64,000 bases of DNA from Pyrinomonadaceae bacterium (GCA_019694395.1 JAIBCC010000005.1:62001-126000); one strand, 5' to 3'. Positions 27,689 through 35,884 are shown, counted from the first letter of the stretch. Made by a program: numbers and translations. Notes: generated by a model from the sequence alone, not told the origin.

Positions 27689-28414
27689 ATGTCCAATGAA
27701 AAGGAATTAGAGTTAAAGGAAAGGGAGTTGGCTCTCAAAGAAAAAGAGCTGGGATTAAAGGAAAACGGATCGAAGGGGTCTCCGAAATGGAAACTGGTAT
27801 TCACCGTTTTGATAATCCTGTTGTTGCTTTCTGTAGTAGGATTTTTGGGAGCTGATAAATTAAAACAATTAGGTTATTTTGGAACTGGCAATTCAAAGGA
27901 ATTGGAGTTAAAGGAAAAAGAGTTGGCTCTCAAAGAAAAAGAGTTGGAATTAAAACAAAAATCATCGAAGGAAAGTAATCCCGTTAAAGCAGAAAATACG
28001 AATAAGACGGAAACTGTTAAAGCAACGGAAACTGTTAAAACAAATGACTCCGCGATCACAAAGGGCTGTCAACCTACAAATGCGGTGAATTTCAAGAAAG
28101 GCACTTCTGGTCAAACTTTCAAATGCCAAATGAGTGGTAAAAATGGGCAGCATAAATATACGCTTGATGCAAAAGCCGGGCAAATCTTCAACATTCAATT
28201 CGAATCGAATGGGGCGGGAACCGCTCCATATGCGGTTTATAAGATCGTGAACCCGGATGGAGTGTTAGAAACGGAAAATGAAGAAGGAAACACAGAAAAA
28301 CAATTAGATAAAACTGGAAAATGGACAGTTACCGTAGATCTCAGCTCATCTGCAACCAATCCTAGCGCGGAATACACGATAACCTTTACGATCGGAGGTC
28401 AAGACGGAAGCTAA
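27689..28414 (+). CDS. Single-pass membrane protein with coiled coil on both sides
   Basis: A protein of 241 aa. There is a KELELKERELALKEKELGLK coiled coil at residues 4-25, a membrane helix at about 35-54, a second copy of the coiled coil at about 69-90, a Thr/Lys linker, and a C-terminal beta-sandwich (about 125-238) with two Cys and the look of a PPC-type pre-peptidase domain (KYTLDAKAGQIFNIQFES ... YTITFTIGG). AGGAGAT precedes the ATG. The two coiled coils should lie on opposite faces of the membrane. Function unknown. Confidence 0.75.
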   Translation: MSNEKELELKERELALKEKELGLKENGSKGSPKWKLVFTVLIILLLLSVVGFLGADKLKQLGYFGTGNSKELELKEKELALKEKELELKQKSSKESNPVKAENTNKTETVKATETVKTNDSAITKGCQPTNAVNFKKGTSGQTFKCQMSGKNGQHKYTLDAKAGQIFNIQFESNGAGTAPYAVYKIVNPDGVLETENEEGNTEKQLDKTGKWTVTVDLSSSATNPSAEYTITFTIGGQDGS

Positions 28415-28874
28415 GCTGGTCTTAAGAGTTCAAAGTGGTGGAACGTGCGATGATGTGATCAGATGTTTGCTCTGACGGTTAGGATAAAAAATACGGGAAT
28501 CCGAAGAGATATTTGATCCAAGGTAACGGTTGGCGACAGTAAAAAGCAATATTGTCGAAACGGATGTGGCGTATTCAATTCGGTTTATTTGTCTTCGGCA
28601 ACCGATAAAGAGATGAAGTTGAAAAAAGAAACTCCGATTTCAGACCTTGGACTTCCGATGGGACAAGGAATTATCGTCGTCAAAGCCAAAGTCGGGAATG
28701 AATGGATCAAAGGCGAGACTCCTCTGGACGATACGACTTGTAATTAAGATAATCCATTGACCAAAACAAACACAGGAAAATTTACCGAAGCGGAAACAGG
28801 CGGATTGATGATTTAGCCTGAATTCGGGTGGAGAAAATAACAGGAGAAATTAACGAAAGTTAAAAATTAAAATT
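28415..28874 (+). other. Gene-free stretch with decayed gene copies
   Basis: A stretch of about 460 bp without an intact gene. It holds a piece that joins the start region of the 99-aa gene (AAAAAGCAATAT) directly to its later part (ATTGTCGAAACGG), a C-terminal lipoprotein fragment (next entry), and a second 99-aa gene piece near 28776-28820 (TTTACCGAAGCGGAAACAGG). All point to an old tandem duplication now decaying. Confidence 0.65.
28583..28747 (+). pseudogene. C-terminal fragment of a lipoprotein gene
   Basis: The frame from 28583 to the TAA at 28747 encodes about 54 residues that match the end of the lipoprotein at 31521-32240, including GIIVVKAKVGNEW and a final LDDTTCN. There is no start codon, signal or N-terminal domain. 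It is a truncated paralogue. Confidence 0.75.
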
Positions 28875-29468
28875 ATGAACAAAACATTACGAACCAAAAG
28901 TTCCAACATCAACATCATCAGTTTTATGATGATTCTCGGTTTATTTATCATTTCGCTGTCCGGCTGTCAGCAGGTCAATGATGCGATCAACAGCAACAAG
29001 GCAACGAACACTAACACCGCATCGAACAGCAACACGACGGCGAATACAAACGCAACCACCAACACAAACACTAACAGCAACGTGACGGCAAACAGCAACG
29101 CTAACGCCAATACATCGGCATCACCGACAAATTCTGCCGCCAATACCAACACTCAAGCGAGCAATACCGCTACCGCAAAGAAAGAGGAAGTTCCCCTAAC
29201 CGAAGAAGCTAAGGTTTTTAAGAATAATCTTGAAGGAAAGTGGACTGATAACAAATTAACTGTGACATTCACCGAAGACAAATATGAGGTCAGTGGTAAT
29301 TTTACCGACAATGGTTCATATCGCGTTTTGGACGAAAAGACAGTTGAAATTAACTCTGTTAAGGCAAACAGGAAGTGGAATGCGACAATGAAAATTGAAA
29401 ATGGTGACACATTAGATTGGAAAGACCCTAGTGCGAGCTTTAAATTTACACGAGTCAAAACCAATTAA
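28875..29468 (+). CDS. Asn/Thr-rich lipoprotein
   Basis: A protein of 197 aa. A hydrophobic N-terminus ends in SLSGC (Cys at about 31). Residues 35-100 are a low-complexity Asn/Thr/Ala/Ser linker with NTN repeats, a style common in lipoproteins of this lineage. The C-terminal domain (about 108-197) is small and beta-rich (KWTDNKLTVTFTEDKYEVSG). It is probably attached to the outer or inner membrane, with the linker spanning the wall. No close SD is seen; GGAG lies further upstream. Function unknown. Confidence 0.72.
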   Translation: MNKTLRTKSSNINIISFMMILGLFIISLSGCQQVNDAINSNKATNTNTASNSNTTANTNATTNTNTNSNVTANSNANANTSASPTNSAANTNTQASNTATAKKEEVPLTEEAKVFKNNLEGKWTDNKLTVTFTEDKYEVSGNFTDNGSYRVLDEKTVEINSVKANRKWNATMKIENGDTLDWKDPSASFKFTRVKTN

Positions 29469-29544
29469 ATTCGAGATGGTGTTTAATCCAGAGGACAAAG
29501 AATGGAAATTAGCCTCAATCAGAGTTAAGACGAAGCAGTGGTGA
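29467..29544 (+). pseudogene. Possible vestigial C-terminus after the lipoprotein gene
   Basis: Immediately after the lipoprotein stop, another frame reads KFEMVFNPEDKEWKLAS and ends with a TGA after 25 codons. The ending IRVKTKQW recalls the TRVKTN end of the preceding gene, so it may be the tail of a lost paralogue. Confidence 0.35.
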
Positions 29545-29623
29545 AAAATTGATGCAAATCTATGAACAAACGAGGCAACACGATTTTAATTTTTTAGGAT
29601 TAGAAACTGGAAAGGAGATATAA

Positions 29624-31438
29624 ATGTTTAATGGTAAATTTTTAATAGCAAATTGCAAATATAATTATATTTTTGCAGCAGATGACTTCATAAAAGACGG
29701 GGATCACGTTGTAGAAGCAAGACAAAGTGATTGTGCGGGTCTAATAACTAAAGATTTAAAGTTTTTATGGGAAATCTCAGATGCGGGTAATGGTTATTAC
29801 TACATAAAAAACGCCAAACACGGGTATATGTTCGCGGCTAAAGGTGATAAGCAAGGCAATGACCATATGGTCGAATGCAAACCAAATGCGTCGGGCAAAG
29901 ACTTATTATTGAATAAATTTAAATGGTTGATAACAAAGACAGGGCGTTTTTATGCCGTAGAAAATCGGGAATATGGTGCGGCTTTCGCGGATGATACGGA
30001 TTTGTCTGGCGAGGACCACATTGTGGAAGCGAGTCCAAACGCATTGACCGCAGATAAATATCAGTCAAAGTTCAAATGGATATTTTTCGATACTTTCACG
30101 CTCAGTAACTGGATGGGTCAATTAGACGATAGCAAATCACTGGCTGCGCTTTCTATTCCCGGCACACACGACAGTTGCACTTATAATTACTCGAGGTATC
30201 CCACTTCTAATGGGGGTCTTGTTCCGGGGGGCGTTGGAGCTGCTGTAGCAAGTAGCGGAGGTGCTTTAGTAGCTATTATTAATAGCAATATAGTAACGCA
30301 AACAAGCGATCTAACGGGACAACTGAATGCAGGCGTGCGATTTTTAGATATTCGCTGCCGCCATTCCGAAAGTCATTTTTCGATCTTTCATAACATGGTG
30401 TTCTTAGGTCTAAACTTTCAAGACGTGCTTGATAAGTGTTATGCCTTTCTGGATAAAAATCAGAGTGAAACCATAATTATGTCCGTTAGAGACGAGGGTG
30501 GCGGAGAAAATCCAACCGATAGTTTTCAAAAACAATTTGAGACATATATCAATCCTAAGCGAAGCAGTTGGTTTTTAGAAAATCGCATACCGAACCTCAA
30601 GGAAGTTCGCGGAAAAATCATTCTTCTGAGACGGTTTGCTCCAGATACTTCTCCGGTTGGATTAGATTGGAATTCATCTCAACTGACAATACAAGATGAG
30701 TATCAAGCTCCGTCAAAAGAAAAATGGTCGAAGGTGAAAGACAGCCTCAACAAAGCCAGAACAAGTGATTTTGATAAACTATTCATTAATTTCACGAGTG
30801 CGTCTTTGTCTTTCTCTCACCCACTTAACTCACCCATAACGGTGGCAGATTACGTCAACCCTAGATTGGTTGATCATATTGCCTCTAAAAGCGGTCGTCT
30901 CGGAATTATTCCAATGGATTTCAATCTCGCTAATATCTCCGCCGTAATTATCAGCACCAATTTCACCCAATGGAGCAATTTGCGTAAAACAGAGATAGTG
31001 GGCGGCAAAGGAACACCTTTTGATGACATTCCGACTAAAGTCGAGAATATAAATCCGGTAATAAAGCTAGTCATCCGAAGCGGGGATATTGTGGACGATC
31101 TCACGGTATATTACGAAGATTCTGAAGTTTCTCACGGCGGCGACGGTGGCGGGAAAACTACCATTTGCATTGATCCCGGAGATTATATAACCGAAGTTTC
31201 AGGAGACTATGGGAGTTGGTATTACGCAACGCAAATACTGTCGCTTTCGTTTAAGACTAAAAACGGGAAATCATTCGGACCTTATGGAAGCGAGGCATTT
31301 GAACAAAGTAAAACCCCTTTTTCTTTCAAGGCAAACAGTGGCGAAGCTGTAATCGGCTTTTGCGGCTCAATCAACAAACACTCTGATGATAAGGAAAGGC
31401 TAAGTGCAATAGGAGTCGGATTCGCCACATATCAATAA
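29624..31438 (+). CDS. PI-PLC X-domain protein with beta-trefoil and jacalin-like domains
   Basis: A protein of 604 aa. Residues 5-155 carry three repeats of about 48 aa (FAADDFIKDGDHVVEA, FAAKGDKQGNDHMVEC, FADDTDLSGEDHIVEA), likely a beta-trefoil. Residues 160-460 are a phosphatidylinositol-specific phospholipase C X domain with His182-Asp183 in PGTHDS, Arg244 in DIRCRH and His256 in IFHN; a Gly/Ala-rich hydrophobic insert (about 197-222) separates the motifs. Residues 485-604 look like a jacalin lectin fold (GPYGSEAF, IGFCGS). There is no signal peptide, odd for this enzyme class. The SD GAAAGGAG is strong. Substrate (PI, GPI or other lipid) unknown. Confidence 0.82.
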   Translation: MFNGKFLIANCKYNYIFAADDFIKDGDHVVEARQSDCAGLITKDLKFLWEISDAGNGYYYIKNAKHGYMFAAKGDKQGNDHMVECKPNASGKDLLLNKFKWLITKTGRFYAVENREYGAAFADDTDLSGEDHIVEASPNALTADKYQSKFKWIFFDTFTLSNWMGQLDDSKSLAALSIPGTHDSCTYNYSRYPTSNGGLVPGGVGAAVASSGGALVAIINSNIVTQTSDLTGQLNAGVRFLDIRCRHSESHFSIFHNMVFLGLNFQDVLDKCYAFLDKNQSETIIMSVRDEGGGENPTDSFQKQFETYINPKRSSWFLENRIPNLKEVRGKIILLRRFAPDTSPVGLDWNSSQLTIQDEYQAPSKEKWSKVKDSLNKARTSDFDKLFINFTSASLSFSHPLNSPITVADYVNPRLVDHIASKSGRLGIIPMDFNLANISAVIISTNFTQWSNLRKTEIVGGKGTPFDDIPTKVENINPVIKLVIRSGDIVDDLTVYYEDSEVSHGGDGGGKTTICIDPGDYITEVSGDYGSWYYATQILSLSFKTKNGKSFGPYGSEAFEQSKTPFSFKANSGEAVIGFCGSINKHSDDKERLSAIGVGFATYQ

Positions 31439-31520
31439 CAGGCGGGAGGCGCAAATCAGTAAAAATTGCTGATTCAAGATTATTTGTCTGCCAAACACAA
31501 AATTAACAGGAGAAAACAAA

Positions 31521-32240
31521 ATGAAAAATAAACTTTTTATCGCATTAACTTTAACCATTTGCCTTTTGATGTTCGGTTGCGGGCAAAGCAATAACGCAGT
31601 CAACAGCAACACAACCGCGAACACCAATAAAGCGACAAACAGCAACTCAGCCAACACGAACACGGCTAACTCGAATACTGCCAATACTAATTCGGCTAAC
31701 TCGAATACCACAGTGGCAAAATCAATCAAAGACGAAATCCTCGGCACTTGGATTCAAGGGGAATCGGGTAGTGCAAAAATCAAAATGGTCATCACCAAAG
31801 ATGAAATGACCAAATTTGACAATGACAAACAGGAAGACGTTTACAAATACACCTGGCTCAATGACAAGGAGATCGAAGTTGACTTCAAAGGTCAGAAACT
31901 TCCCGCTAAAGTAACGATTAAAGGTGACGAAATGACGCTCGATATAAAGGAACTTGGTCCAGTTCCATACAAACGTGAATCAGCCAACACCACAAAAACA
32001 ACCGATTCCGCGAGTAAAGATAAAGACGGAGGAGCAGAACCCAAAGCAGATTGCCAGGTTAAGACCGATAATGCCAATCTTTATGTCGAGGCGACCAATA
32101 AGGACATCAAGCTGAAAAAAGGAACTCCGATTTCCTGGACTATCCCCGATATGCATCAAGGAATTATCGTCGTCAAAGCCAAAGTCGGGAATGAATGGAT
32201 TCAAGGCGAAATTCTGCTTGACGATACGACTTGTAATTAA
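31521..32240 (+). CDS. Asn/Thr-rich lipoprotein 2
   Basis: A protein of 239 aa. The lipoprotein signal ends LLMFGC (about 20), followed by an Asn/Thr/Ser repeat linker to about residue 68. A small beta domain (about 70-150: GTWIQGESGSAKIKMVITKD) comes next, and a C-terminal domain with two Cys (about 170-239) ends LDDTTCN. A truncated copy of the C-terminal domain lies at 28583. AGGAG precedes the ATG. It ends in a shared terminator with the convergent Rrf2 gene. Function unknown. Confidence 0.74.
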   Translation: MKNKLFIALTLTICLLMFGCGQSNNAVNSNTTANTNKATNSNSANTNTANSNTANTNSANSNTTVAKSIKDEILGTWIQGESGSAKIKMVITKDEMTKFDNDKQEDVYKYTWLNDKEIEVDFKGQKLPAKVTIKGDEMTLDIKELGPVPYKRESANTTKTTDSASKDKDGGAEPKADCQVKTDNANLYVEATNKDIKLKKGTPISWTIPDMHQGIIVVKAKVGNEWIQGEILLDDTTCN

Positions 32241-32259
32241 AGTTATGTTTTATATACAA

Positions 32260-32299
32260 AAAAGCGTAAGGCAGAAACTCAAATCTGTCTTACGCTTTT
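32260..32299. terminator. Bidirectional terminator
   Basis: AAAAGCGTAAGGCAGA pairs with TCTGTCTTACGCTTTT (one G-U) across an 8-nt loop, with A/T runs on both sides. It serves the convergent lipoprotein and Rrf2 genes. Confidence 0.9.
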
Positions 32300-32334
32300 A
32301 ATATTTCAAGGTTGCGGTTGATTACCTAAAAACT

Positions 32335-32826
32335 TTAATTCCTTGCGATTGCACCCTTTTTTGTAAAATCCCAATTAATGCCCTTAATTTGGTGAAAAGT
32401 ATTATCTACCGACTGTTCCGAGCCGATAAGCTGTGCCAAAGTAATTTGTGAAAGCGCGTGCTGAACAACTTCGTGAAGTCCGACAATGACCGAACGGATT
32501 CCGCAATCGCCTTTATGCACACACGAATCTTTAACGCCTTTGTAACTTTCGCAGTGTCCGCTGATCTCGTCTTCTTCCAGAACTTTGATGACTTCGCTCA
32601 AATAAATTTCGTCAGCCGAACGCGAAAGACTGTAGCCGCCCTTCGTGCCGCGAGTTGCCGAAACAAAACCGGCTTTGTTCAAAAGCCACATTAATTTTCC
32701 CGCATTGGCAACCGAAATTCCTTCGAGTTCTGCAATTTGCGGAAGCGTTAAACTTTCGTTCTCACCCAGGTTTGCCAATTGCACCAGGCAACGCAACCCA
32801 TATTCTTCTTGTGCCGAAATCTTCAT
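32335..32826 (-). CDS. Rrf2 family Fe-S transcriptional regulator (IscR-like)
   Basis: A protein of 163 aa with an N-terminal winged helix (MKISAQEEYGLRCLVQLA, RGTKGGYSLSRS) and a cluster-binding segment with Cys92, Cys102 and Cys108, close to the Cys92/98/104 set of IscR but with a longer first gap. It probably senses Fe-S status and controls cluster-assembly genes such as the suf block 8 kb away. It is not adjacent to suf, so this link is an inference. No SD is clear. Confidence 0.87.
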   Translation of the reverse strand: MKISAQEEYGLRCLVQLANLGENESLTLPQIAELEGISVANAGKLMWLLNKAGFVSATRGTKGGYSLSRSADEIYLSEVIKVLEEDEISGHCESYKGVKDSCVHKGDCGIRSVIVGLHEVVQHALSQITLAQLIGSEQSVDNTFHQIKGINWDFTKKGAIARN

Positions 32827-32955
32827 AAAAAATCACTCAACTACAATTTTGGTCGTTGTAAAAATAGAATAACAATTCCTTACTTTTTTCTCAAGATTGG
32901 AAGGAAATTGAAATCATAAATAACCGTGCAAATAAAACGAAAGTTTGGTTAAAAC

Positions 32956-33047
32956 AGGCAGAAACACGCCCGTTAGGAAGTGTGTCTCAAGTTGGTAATT
33001 TCGATGATTGGCGTTGAACACGCTCCTTAACAGTCGCGTTTCTGCCT
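32956..33047. repeat. 92-bp imperfect inverted repeat
   Basis: The left arm starts AGGCAGAAACACGCCCGTTA and the right arm ends ACAGTCGCGTTTCTGCCT; about 30 bp on each side pair with a few mismatches around a ~30-nt loop. It lies between the Rrf2 gene start and the hpt end, both on the minus strand. It looks like a REP/MITE-type palindrome or a structured RNA; there is no coding sequence. Confidence 0.65.
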
Positions 33048-33098
33048 TGGTCGAAAATTTATTTTGCTCGACTACTTACTTTTATAAGTGTTTTTTTA

Positions 33099-33650
33099 TT
33101 AAATTTTCGATGGATCTATCACAACGCCAATAAACGGAAGATTTCGCCAACGCCCCGCCGCGTCCAGACCATACCCGACCACAAACCTGTTTGGAATAGT
33201 AAAACCTTTGTAATCAATTTTTAGGTCTTTCTTGATGCGAGGTTCAGGCTTATCCAAAAGCGTGGCAATTTTCAAAGAGTTCGCCCCGCGCGAACCAAGA
33301 ATTTCAGTCAAACGAAAAAGCGTCAAACCGGTATCAACTATGTCTTCGACAATAATTACGTCTTTTCCGCGAATCGGATTGGTTAAATCTTTGAGAATTT
33401 CAACATCGCCGCTGGAAACGGTGCCGTCTTTGTAACTCGAAACCGCCATAAAATCAATTTTCAGATTCAAATCAATTTCACGCATCAGATCTGCCATAAA
33501 AAGAACCGAGCCTTTTAAAACTCCGACTAAAACAAGGTCTTTATCCTTGTATTCAGCCGTAATTTGCGCCCCTAATTCTTTGATTCGAGCCGAAATCTCC
33601 TCGGCAGTGAACATTATTTCTAAATTCGGATTAGTAAATTCTGTGGACAT
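33099..33650 (-). CDS. hpt: Hypoxanthine phosphoribosyltransferase
   Basis: A protein of 183 aa of the HPRT family. The PRPP-binding motif VIIVEDIVDTGLTL lies around residues 98-111, with the KGSVLFMADL loop and the flexible-loop SSYKDGT. It makes IMP or GMP from hypoxanthine or guanine and PRPP in purine salvage. Length is normal. It diverges from the RpiB-like gene with 76 bp between the starts. Confidence 0.94.
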   Translation of the reverse strand: MSTEFTNPNLEIMFTAEEISARIKELGAQITAEYKDKDLVLVGVLKGSVLFMADLMREIDLNLKIDFMAVSSYKDGTVSSGDVEILKDLTNPIRGKDVIIVEDIVDTGLTLFRLTEILGSRGANSLKIATLLDKPEPRIKKDLKIDYKGFTIPNRFVVGYGLDAAGRWRNLPFIGVVIDPSKI

Positions 33651-33726
33651 AGTTTTTAGGTTTAATTTGTGCTATTTTTACACAATCGGGTTAAACTTCA
33701 AAATTGCCAACCTGAAAAATTTTGCT

Positions 33727-34494
33727 ATGGAAAACGAAACTCGTGAACGGGTCAAGGCATTGGTCAAAGAAGCCTTAAAAAACGCACCGCTGGAAGCTAA
33801 AAAAGATGAATCAACGATTGAACATTTCGTCGTTAATTCGCTGCGAAATGAAGCAAAGAAAGAATTTGACCGCGATGAATCGGCAAAGAATCTGATTACC
33901 GAAGATGATTTGCGCGGACTGGAAAACGGGGCGAAAATCCGGATTGCGGAAAATGCAAAATTAACTCCTTTGGCAAATGATCTGGTTCGGGAAAAAGGGA
34001 TCGAACTGATCCGAAAAACCTCGCAACGCGGTTCGATCAAGCTGCGAAGCGTTGCCATCGGATGCGACCACGGCGGCTTTGAAATGAAAGAGGAACTGAA
34101 GAAATTTCTCCACGGATTGGGTTTGAACGTGCGTGATTTCGGCACAAATTCAAAGGATGCGGTTGATTATCCAGACTTTGCACACGCCGTAGCCGTTGCG
34201 GTTTCCAATCGAAATTGTGATGTCGGAATTATAATTGACGGTGCCGGAATCGGCTCGGCAATGACCGCCAACAAAGTTCCGAACGTGCGGGCGGCGGCTT
34301 GTTACAATGTCGCACTTGCCAAAAATTCACGCGAACACAATGGCGCAAATGTTTTAACGCTCGGCAGCGGACAAAATAAACTTGCCGAAGTTAAGGAAAT
34401 CGTTCAAGCGTGGCTCTCAAGCGAAATTTCCGAAGATCGTCATAAAAAACGCGTCGGGAAAATTGATGCGATAGAAAAGCAATATAAAAAATAA
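33727..34494 (+). CDS. RpiB/LacA-like isomerase with microcompartment-type N-terminal extension
   Basis: A protein of 255 aa from the ATG at 33727. Residues 107-255 match ribose-5-phosphate isomerase B (AIGCDHGGFEMKEEL, DYPDFAH, GIGSAMTANKVPNVRAA, REHNGANVL). The catalytic Cys found in E. coli RpiB is Asp171 here (IIIDGAGIG). Residues 1-97 are an extra region with LITEDDLRGLENG and LTPLANDLVREKGIELI, phrases typical of microcompartment-associated enzymes. No shell genes are in the window. It may act on a sugar phosphate other than ribose 5-phosphate. An upstream frame extension overlaps hpt and is not believed. Confidence 0.85.
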   Translation: MENETRERVKALVKEALKNAPLEAKKDESTIEHFVVNSLRNEAKKEFDRDESAKNLITEDDLRGLENGAKIRIAENAKLTPLANDLVREKGIELIRKTSQRGSIKLRSVAIGCDHGGFEMKEELKKFLHGLGLNVRDFGTNSKDAVDYPDFAHAVAVAVSNRNCDVGIIIDGAGIGSAMTANKVPNVRAAACYNVALAKNSREHNGANVLTLGSGQNKLAEVKEIVQAWLSSEISEDRHKKRVGKIDAIEKQYKK

Positions 34495-34797
34495 ATTTGT
34501 TATTCATACCGAAATATGCCTCCATCGGGTTTAAATCGCGGTTTTATAAGCCGGATAACAACTAACACACTCTCTAATCATAAAACAAGCTAAGTCTTTA
34601 CATTTCTTTACTTTACAATTGTGGCAAGATTGCTCTGACAAACAAAATTGCCTCGCTTAGTTTTACCTTTCTGCTCCTGTAAAAAAACGTAAATCATTGA
34701 TTCTTATAACTTTCCCTAATTGGCACATATTTTGCGCATTAATAAATTGAAGTCAGAAAAGGCTTCGGAAATTTATAAATAACAAGGAGTTAACGCA
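34495..34797 (+). other. Intergenic region with promoter only
   Basis: 303 bp with no coding signal. Apart from the sigma-54-like promoter and the SD of the next gene, I see nothing specific. Confidence 0.5.
34721..34735 (+). promoter_or_regulatory. Sigma-54 (RpoN) promoter candidate
   Basis: TGGCACATATTTTGC has the -24 GG and -12 GC with exactly 10 nt between, and matches the TGGCAC-N5-TTGC consensus closely. It lies 62 bp before the start codon of the secreted 147-aa protein. Confidence 0.7.
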
Positions 34798-35241
34798 ATG
34801 GTCAAATATTTAACAAAAACTTTAGTTGTATTTTCGATATTGGTAATCGGAGGTTTAACCGCAAGCTACGCCCAGATGAGCACTGGAACGGTTCTGAAAT
34901 TCAAAATCTCACATTCTTTTGTCATAAAAGATAAAACTTATCCCGCAGGAGAATACATATTTAAACCTTTGGAAAATCAAATGGATCCGGGTTACTTTCT
35001 GGAATTAACAAGCGTGGACGGCAAAGAAAATGCCATTTTCGACACGATCGGAACCAGTGTTAATGAGGAACCGTCAAGTTCCGAACTTGTTTTTCGTCAG
35101 GTTGGCGATCAGTATTTTCTCTCAAAAATCTTAGTTAAAGGCGAAACAAACGTAAGTCAGATCCCCGAAACAAAGAAGGAAAAAGAGTTAATTGCCGCTG
35201 ATAGGGTGCTGAAAAATAATTCAATGGGGGCAACACATTAA
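34798..35241 (+). CDS. Exported small beta-rich protein of unknown function
   Basis: A protein of 147 aa. The signal peptide ends near SYAQ (about residue 26). The mature part begins GTVLKFKISHSFVIKDKTYP and then AGEYIFKPL, a pattern shared by small secreted acidobacterial proteins with no known role. AAGGAG precedes the ATG by 8 nt. A sigma-54 promoter candidate upstream suggests activation by an enhancer-binding regulator, for example under stress or nitrogen signals. A terminator follows. Confidence 0.75.
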   Translation: MVKYLTKTLVVFSILVIGGLTASYAQMSTGTVLKFKISHSFVIKDKTYPAGEYIFKPLENQMDPGYFLELTSVDGKENAIFDTIGTSVNEEPSSSELVFRQVGDQYFLSKILVKGETNVSQIPETKKEKELIAADRVLKNNSMGATH

Positions 35242-35270
35242 ACTGAAAAATAAATAAAAGAATTACCACA

Positions 35271-35322
35271 ATAAAAGTTCTTGTGCCTTTACAAAAATTG
35301 CTCAAGAGCTTTTATTTTCGCC
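35271..35322 (+). terminator. Rho-independent terminator
   Basis: ATAAAAGTTCTTGTGC pairs with GCTCAAGAGCTTTTAT (two mismatches), and a T tract follows within a few bases. It follows the 147-aa exported protein. Confidence 0.75.
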
Positions 35323-35379
35323 TTTTTTTATTTATACCAGGTTATTGATCCGCTACAAAACAGTTTGTTTTAATTTAAA

Positions 35380-35565
35380 CTAGACTGTAACTGATACAGC
35401 AGTTGGTTGGGGTGCTTCAATAACAATTTTCGGTAATTCTTCCTCTGAATAAAACTCAACTACATCTCTGCCGCACCAGCATTCATACAAAACCTTTACA
35501 TTTTCTTCGGTTGATGCGCCTATTCCCATATCACTGCCACATGACGGACATTTTTTATTATCCAT
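35380..35565 (-). CDS. Small zinc-ribbon-like protein
   Basis: A protein of 61 aa from the ATG at 35565, which has GGAG 8 nt upstream; a longer frame from 35643 lacks this. It has CPSC near residue 6 and CWC around residue 28, giving four possible zinc ligands, then an acidic tail rich in Pro and Val. It is probably cytoplasmic. Function unknown. Confidence 0.6.
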   Translation of the reverse strand: MDNKKCPSCGSDMGIGASTEENVKVLYECWCGRDVVEFYSEEELPKIVIEAPQPTAVSVTV

Positions 35566-35884
35566 TATGATTTTCTCCGTTTCTTTAGAAAATACGACAA
35601 ATTTGTAGGATATTTCTTTATTTTCTGACATTTTTGTCAGCAAATGTGAAATTTTTCACTAAATCATCGCTAAATGTTATTTCTCTGCAAGAAATGTGCC
35701 AGAATAAAAACTTTGGAAAGAACGTTTTCAGTCAAATTGGGAAGTTTATAAATCAAAGAATTTATTGAGGTTCTCTTGAGTGATAAGGTTAAATAAGTAG
35801 TATATTAAAATCTCAGTTATTACAAAATTGTAACAACTGAGATTCTATGCTTTCTTTATTAACTATCACAAATAATAAGTTTTC
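35566..35884. other. Intergenic region with one hairpin
   Basis: 319 bp, AT-rich, no gene seen. The only structure is the hairpin listed at 35809-35844. Confidence 0.5.
35809..35844 (-). terminator. Terminator hairpin of the VWA gene
   Basis: AATCTCAGTTATTACA pairs with TGTAACAACTGAGATT (one mismatch) with a 4-nt loop. Read on the minus strand it is followed by a short T run, 40 bp past the VWA gene. Confidence 0.75.

Noticed and set aside
28980..29165. Short direct repeats resembling a CRISPR or tandem array
   Set aside because: They are Asn/Thr/Ala codons of a low-complexity lipoprotein linker, in frame, with no constant spacers.
33727..34494. Bacterial microcompartment locus
   Set aside because: Only the RpiB-like enzyme has the N-terminal style; no shell protein genes are in the window.
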